From: Arthrobacter sp. EpRS71
GTDB taxonomy: Bacteria; Actinomycetota; Actinomycetes; Actinomycetales; Micrococcaceae
Assembly (NCBI RefSeq): GCF_001512285.1
Contig: NZ_LNUV01000006.1
Span: 1,904,709 to 1,968,708 of the forward strand
DNA: 64,000 nt
Direction of reading: 5' to 3'
The notes beneath the pieces were generated by a model. The model was not told where the DNA came from. It worked only from the letters and a program-made list of their open reading frames with translations, and searched no databases. Each line of letters opens with the position of its first letter. Within the stretch, counting starts at the first letter, position 1. Of the stretch, positions 60,510 through 64,000 are shown in pieces. The position numbers and the translations under genes were made by a program.

Positions 60510-61990
60510 CAGTCAAACCTTTCGTAGTGGAGTTGTTCGGCCGGGACGCCCGCGGACTGCACATCCCGGATGACGGAGGCAGCCCACGGAGTTGGGCCGC
60601 AGATGTAAACATCGGCGTCGGCAATGTTTGGTGCGTAGGAGCTGAGCGTGAACCCGGCCGCCGCCGCCGACTGGGGGAGCCAGGAGCGGGTGCCGCTGGA
60701 TCGAGGACCGGTCAGGTGGAAGAGCGTGGCGCCCCGTGCCTGGCACAAGGCCATGATTTCCTGCGCCAGGAAGAGCTCGGACTCGTCGTGACCGCGGAGC
60801 AGAACCGTGGCCTGACCGGGTTCGAACGGTGTGGATTCAAGGAGCGACCGCAGCGGAGTAATGCCGATGCCGGCGCCGATCATCACCACCTTGTTGCGGG
60901 TTCTGGCCGCGGTGCTGAACATTCCATAGGGTCCTTCAATGGCCACTTTGGTGCCGCGCTTGATCCTGGCAAGGCGGGCTGAGCCGTCGCCGAGGTTCCG
61001 GACGGTGATGCGAAGTTTGCCGTGGCTCGCCGATCCATGACCTGCTGACGGTGGACCTGTTGACACGGCTGGTTCCGCGGACAAGCTGAATGGGTGGGCC
61101 TGCCACCAGTGCCCGGCAGCGAGGAACCTCCAGAAGAAGAAGCGTCCGCCGGACCCGGTCAGCCGCTCAAGGTGCCGGCCCGTCATTTCCATACTGAAAA
61201 CGTCCGGTGCCACCCGGACCACACGGCTCACGGTGAGCTGATGCCGGGAGCTTGCGGCCAGCGGCTGATACACGCGGTAGAACAGGAGGGCTGCGCCCGT
61301 CGCGACGCAGAGCGCGAGCCAATACCAACGTTGCCAGGTACCCTCGGCGAACAGGCCGCCCACGCTGAACTGATGGGGGATCGCGGTGGCCACCGCGGCA
61401 TAGGTGAGCAGGTGGACTGCGTACCAGAACTCATAGGCAAAGCGGCGGCGAACAGCCACCAGCGAGGTGACCACCACAGCGATGAACAGTGCCATGGACA
61501 CGAAAGCGAGCCACATGTCAGACACATTGACCCACAGGGAGACCGACTCGCTGATGGGGTCCAGTCCCTCCGCTGCCCCGTATCCAATGGCTATGAAGAG
61601 GCCGTGGGCCAAGAGTAAGTAGAGCGCCGGCTTGCCCAATGTCTTGTGTATTTCGAGCGCGCGGTCGTGCCCGATGGTGTTGTCTATGAACGGAATTCTG
61701 GCTGCCAGCAAGAGCATCAGCAGCACCAGGTCCATGCCGATGAGCCCAGCCACAATGCCCAGCGCAGTCATGGCCCCGGCAAAAGAAGCAAAGCCGCTGC
61801 CGCCGCCGTCGGCCAGCCACAATGCCACCGCCGCTACACCGGACAACCACCCCAGTGCACCGAGAAAATCGGCCCGGGCCAGCCGCCGTCGGGCTTGCGG
61901 ACGGAAACGTTCGACGGCGGTTGGCGGCGTTTGCCGCGCCGGTGCCGGGCCGCTCTCCACCGGAGTATCAGGGGTCAGTAACGAGGTCAT
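60506..61990 (-). CDS. Ferric-reductase-like transmembrane flavoprotein
   Basis: 494 residues. Six or so membrane helices in the N-terminal 230 (FRD/cytochrome b561-like), with His pairs in HDRALEIHKTLGKPALYLLLAHG and FWYAVHLLTYAAVATAIPHQF placed to hold two hemes. The C-terminal half is a ferredoxin-reductase module: HPFSLSAEP (FAD), GPYGMFST and VVMIGAGIGITPLRSLLE (NAD-binding), ending with VYICGPTPWAASV. It moves electrons from NAD(P)H across the membrane. First gene of the operon; the FMN-binding protein and ApbE follow with overlaps. Confidence 0.9.
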   Translation of the reverse strand: MTSLLTPDTPVESGPAPARQTPPTAVERFRPQARRRLARADFLGALGWLSGVAAVALWLADGGGSGFASFAGAMTALGIVAGLIGMDLVLLMLLLAARIPFIDNTIGHDRALEIHKTLGKPALYLLLAHGLFIAIGYGAAEGLDPISESVSLWVNVSDMWLAFVSMALFIAVVVTSLVAVRRRFAYEFWYAVHLLTYAAVATAIPHQFSVGGLFAEGTWQRWYWLALCVATGAALLFYRVYQPLAASSRHQLTVSRVVRVAPDVFSMEMTGRHLERLTGSGGRFFFWRFLAAGHWWQAHPFSLSAEPAVSTGPPSAGHGSASHGKLRITVRNLGDGSARLARIKRGTKVAIEGPYGMFSTAARTRNKVVMIGAGIGITPLRSLLESTPFEPGQATVLLRGHDESELFLAQEIMALCQARGATLFHLTGPRSSGTRSWLPQSAAAAGFTLSSYAPNIADADVYICGPTPWAASVIRDVQSAGVPAEQLHYERFDW

Positions 61991-62385
61991 GACCTAAGAC
62001 TCGCCACGCATCCTTTGGTTCTGCTGTGAAAGAGCTTTACTGGGCGTATGATGCCTGATTGGTCTTAATTTGCCTTGGCCCGTAGAATAATTAGGCGCTA
62101 GGTAGTGCGGATCGTGTGCAATTGCTCCGGTTGGTGGTGACTGTCGGTTTACTGACGTCCCGGTGGCCGGTAGTTAGGGGCTCAAGTTGCGTGCATTCCT
62201 GTATTCGCCCGGAATCCCAGGATCTGTTCCAGTGATTTTCACTGCCCGGTCCTGAGGCCAACCTTCTTCGCCGTACTTGCTGCGGAAACTACCGAAATGG
62301 TGTGGACCCGGATGCGGACGCTGCCTGTCGCACGGTAACGCAGGAACATCTGCACGCCGTTACATTCAATCTTTGGAGGAGAGTC
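61991..62385. other. Control region upstream of the ribosomal-protein operon
   Basis: No credible gene. CAGTGATTTTCACTG at 62230-62244 is a palindrome that matches the Zur core AATGATTTTCATT at 11 of 13 positions. AT-rich bases at 62060-62095 (TTAATTT, AGAATAATTAGG) may hold promoters for the divergent ferric-reductase operon. The region just before rpmB is the mRNA leader, ending in GGAGGAGAG. Confidence 0.55.
62230..62244 (+). promoter_or_regulatory. Candidate Zur box before rpmB-rpmG-rpsN
   Basis: The arms CAGTGA and TCACTG are perfect complements around TTT. The similarity to actinobacterial Zur sites and the zinc-free ribosomal proteins downstream point to zinc control. It lies about 140 bases before the rpmB ATG, so a long leader is required. 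Inferred. Confidence 0.45.
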
Positions 62386-62622
62386 ATGGCAGCACACTGC
62401 CAAGTGACCGGAGCCGAGCCGGGCTTTGGACACAGCATTTCGCACTCGCACCGTCGCAACAAGCGTCGGTTCGACCCGAACATTCAGAAGAAGCGCTACT
62501 GGGTTCCGTCCCTGCGCCGTAATGTCACGCTGACCCTGTCAGCCCGTGGCATCAAGACCATCGACGTACGCGGCATCGACTCAGTCGTTGCTGACATCCT
62601 GGCACGAGGAGTAAAGCTCTAA
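62386..62622 (+). CDS. rpmB: 50S ribosomal protein L28, zinc-free form
   Basis: 78 residues from ATG 62386, preceded by GGAGGAGAG. The L28 blocks are clear: MAAHCQVTGAEPGFGHSISHSHRRNKRRFDPNIQKKRYW and the RGIKTIDVRGIDSVV end. Only one Cys remains where zinc-binding L28 has CxxC pairs, so this is a Cys-minus paralogue. Its TAA overlaps the rpmG ATG by one base (TAATG). Confidence 0.97.
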   Translation: MAAHCQVTGAEPGFGHSISHSHRRNKRRFDPNIQKKRYWVPSLRRNVTLTLSARGIKTIDVRGIDSVVADILARGVKL

Positions 62623-62789
62623 TGGCAAAGGACAAGGACGTACGTCCGATCATCAAGCTGAAGTCCACTGCGGGCACCGGTTACACCTACGTAACCCGCA
62701 AGAACCGTCGTAACGATCCGGATCGTCTGGTCCTGAAGAAGTACGACCCCAAGATCCGCCAGCACGTCGAATTCCGAGAGGAGCGCTAA
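62622..62789 (+). CDS. rpmG: 50S ribosomal protein L33, zinc-free form
   Basis: 55 residues, ATG 62622 to TAA 62787-62789. MAKDKDVRPIIKLKSTAGTG, YTYVTRKNRRNDPDRL and KKYDPKIRQHVEFREER are L33 throughout. There is no Cys at all, whereas the zinc form has two CxxC pairs. Start overlaps the rpmB stop, so translation is coupled. Confidence 0.97.
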   Translation: MAKDKDVRPIIKLKSTAGTGYTYVTRKNRRNDPDRLVLKKYDPKIRQHVEFREER

Positions 62790-62793
62790 ACAC

Positions 62794-63099
62794 ATGGCAA
62801 AGAAGTCAAAGATTGCTCGCAACGAGCAGCGCAAGGTCATTGTTGAGCGTTACGCTGCCAAGCGTCTCGAACTGAAGAAGACCCTGGTTGACCCCAACGC
62901 GACTGACGAAGCACGCGAAGCTGCACGCCTCGGCCTGCAGAAGCTGCCCCGCAACGCCTCCCCGATCCGTCTGCGTAACCGCGACCAGATCGACGGCCGT
63001 CCCCGTGGCACGCTCCAGAAGTTCGGTATCTCCCGTGTTCGCTTCCGCGACATGGCACACCGTGGTGAGCTCCCGGGCATCACCAAGTCTTCCTGGTAA
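62794..63099 (+). CDS. rpsN: 30S ribosomal protein S14, long zinc-free form
   Basis: 101 residues. MAKKSKIARNEQRKVIVERYAAKRLELK, then the conserved LPRNASPIRLRNRDQIDGRPRG and FGISRVRFRDMAHRGELPGITKSSW. The long (about 100-residue) type without CxxC is the zinc-independent S14; the short zinc form is about 61 residues. Starts four bases after rpmG; its start lies behind GAGAGGAG. A terminator follows. Whether a zinc-binding S14 copy exists elsewhere cannot be seen here. Confidence 0.97.
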   Translation: MAKKSKIARNEQRKVIVERYAAKRLELKKTLVDPNATDEAREAARLGLQKLPRNASPIRLRNRDQIDGRPRGTLQKFGISRVRFRDMAHRGELPGITKSSW

Positions 63100-63115
63100 T
63101 CACGAAGCTCTGAAA

Positions 63116-63149
63116 GGGCCGGCAACCGTTATGGTTGCCGGCCCTTTTT
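63116..63149 (+). terminator. Rho-independent terminator of the ribosomal-protein operon
   Basis: GGGCCGGCAACC pairs perfectly with GGTTGCCGGCCC around GTTAT, followed by TTTTTG. It starts 17 bases after the rpsN stop. Confidence 0.95.
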
Positions 63150-63183
63150 GCGTTTAAGCGTGCTTACCGGCCCCCTTCCGACG

Positions 63184-63234
63184 CTCTCTCACGTCCCTCG
63201 GGTTTGGGGCCGTCGCTCTCTCACGTCCCTCGAC
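63184..63234 (+). repeat. 32-bp repeat array, two units
   Basis: CTCTCTCACGTCCCTCG at 63184 and 63216, 32 bases apart, with GGTTTGGGGCCGTCG between. Closest to the second unit at 2239. It sits between the rpsN terminator and the rRNA promoter. Confidence 0.85.
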
Positions 63235-63414
63235 GGCGGCAGTCGCCAGTACGCGTTTGGGCGGTCGCCACCTCGGATCCCGGCCGGTTTTCCGCTCGCA
63301 ATCAGGGCGTGATGGGCTTCACTTGGTTTGATTTCCGTCGATTCACGGTGAATCGACGGTGCTGTGGGGCCGGTTGGCCTGTGTTTGCGGGGTTTTGGGT
63401 GGCGGAGACGTGGA

Positions 63415-63444
63415 TTTGTGCCCGGGGCGGCGGACGTGTAATGT
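63415..63444 (+). promoter_or_regulatory. Probable rRNA operon promoter
   Basis: TTTGTG (63415-63420) and TAATGT (63439-63444) with an 18-base GC-rich spacer. The TGTAATGTCTTCTGAGTCGC stretch looks like rRNA promoters of Arthrobacter relatives. It lies about 430 bases before the 16S start. Other promoters may exist. Confidence 0.5.
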
Positions 63445-63873
63445 CTTCTGAGTCGCCGCGAGTGAGACAGCCTGGAGCTGAGAACCGCGGAGGCCGACCC
63501 CCTTGATAACAGCCTGGAAAATGGCTCGCTTTTGAGCGTGCTTTCGACGGGTGGGGCCGGAGATTGGATCAAAAATCGCGGAAACGCTGATTTGCGAAGA
63601 TCTGATGGGTCGGGTAAGTTTGAAAAGTTGCTCCGGAGCGATTCCGGGACCTGTGAGGGTTCTGGTTGGTGCCGGATGACCTGTTGTTTGAGAACTCAAT
63701 AGTGTGCCAAGTTTGTTGATGCCGATTGTTTTTTTGATTGGTTGAAATTATGGCTGGATCATTGCGCACCCCCGTGTGTGGTGGTCTGGTTTTCAGCTGG
63801 TTTCGAATTTTGTGCAGCCGCGTTCTACCGTTATTTCCGGTGGGTGTGGTTGTGTCTGTTTGATTTGTTTTAC

Positions 63874-64000
<127 letters not shown>

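Larger units (their letters stand above)
63150..63873. other. rRNA promoter and leader region
   Basis: No gene. The order is: a 32-bp repeat array (63184), an A/T-poor stretch, a promoter candidate (63415-63444), then a leader with TTGAGAACTCAATAGTGTG (about 63689-63707), the box-like sequence common before actinobacterial rRNA genes, and a T-rich stretch near 63731. Confidence 0.7.

Overview
The window is high-GC actinobacterial DNA, most likely from an Arthrobacter/Paenarthrobacter-type member of the Micrococcaceae. The main evidence is the 5' end of a 16S rRNA gene at the right edge, whose first variable helix looks Arthrobacter-like. GTG/TTG starts, tightly overlapping genes and actinobacterial families (LtrA, DUF4383, DUF3817, GluQ, zinc-free L28/L33/S14) agree with this. 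It reads as ordinary chromosome with catabolic islands: I see no insertion sequence, integrase, tRNA gene, phage module or CRISPR array.

Layout. 1-6.2 kb: serine hydroxymethyltransferase (cut by the edge), a divergent GntR regulator, an MHS-type transporter, creatinase and an IclR regulator, i.e. a probable creatine/sarcosine/one-carbon locus. 6.3-18 kb: small regulatory and housekeeping units (DUF4383, ArsR plus AHSA1, LysE plus Lrp, a second Lrp, GluQ, a beta-lactamase-fold hydrolase, TetR plus SDR, an HD hydrolase, LtrA, and a GNAT-AAA+ fusion). 18-25.3 kb: a complete-looking non-phosphorylating L-fucose pathway (fucosidase, mutarotase, dehydrogenase, lactonase, fuconate dehydratase, keto-deoxy-fuconate dehydrogenase, FAH-type hydrolase) and its GntR regulator, with a shared TCGGATGT operator candidate at three promoters. 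25.5-30.3 kb: a four-gene asparagine-use operon (gntR, asparaginase, aspartase, permease).

30.4-43.2 kb: mixed genes, including a GIY-YIG-like protein, a 2H-phosphoesterase-like protein, a secreted PKD protein with a lipoprotein partner, an S4 RNA-binding protein, a MATE exporter, a sulfite-oxidase-family protein, an aldo/keto reductase, a flavin reductase, a YchJ protein and a large acyl-CoA dehydrogenase. 43.5-49.4 kb: jetA-jetB-jetC of a type I Wadjet (MksFEB-like) SMC system, but with no jetD nuclease gene next to it. 50.4-55.7 kb: an iron-siderophore uptake operon behind a DtxR/IdeR-like box. 55.9-59.2 kb: three paralogous SGNH hydrolases around a YciI and a MarR gene. 59.2-62 kb: a membrane ferric-reductase-like flavoprotein, an FMN-binding protein and the ApbE flavin transferase. 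62.4-63.1 kb: a cysteine-poor rpmB-rpmG-rpsN operon, then an rRNA promoter region and the 16S gene.

Two kinds of unexplained intergenic structure recur. One is arrays of two or three 32-bp units (CTCTCTCAC core), with an exact 32-bp period, at five places. The other is a family of 60-74-bp hairpin elements at the 3' ends of genes. The observations I rate highest are the Wadjet operon without its nuclease, the 32-bp arrays, the fucose regulon with its operator set, a 15-bp tandem expansion in the fucose dehydrogenase gene, and the GNAT-AAA+ fusion.
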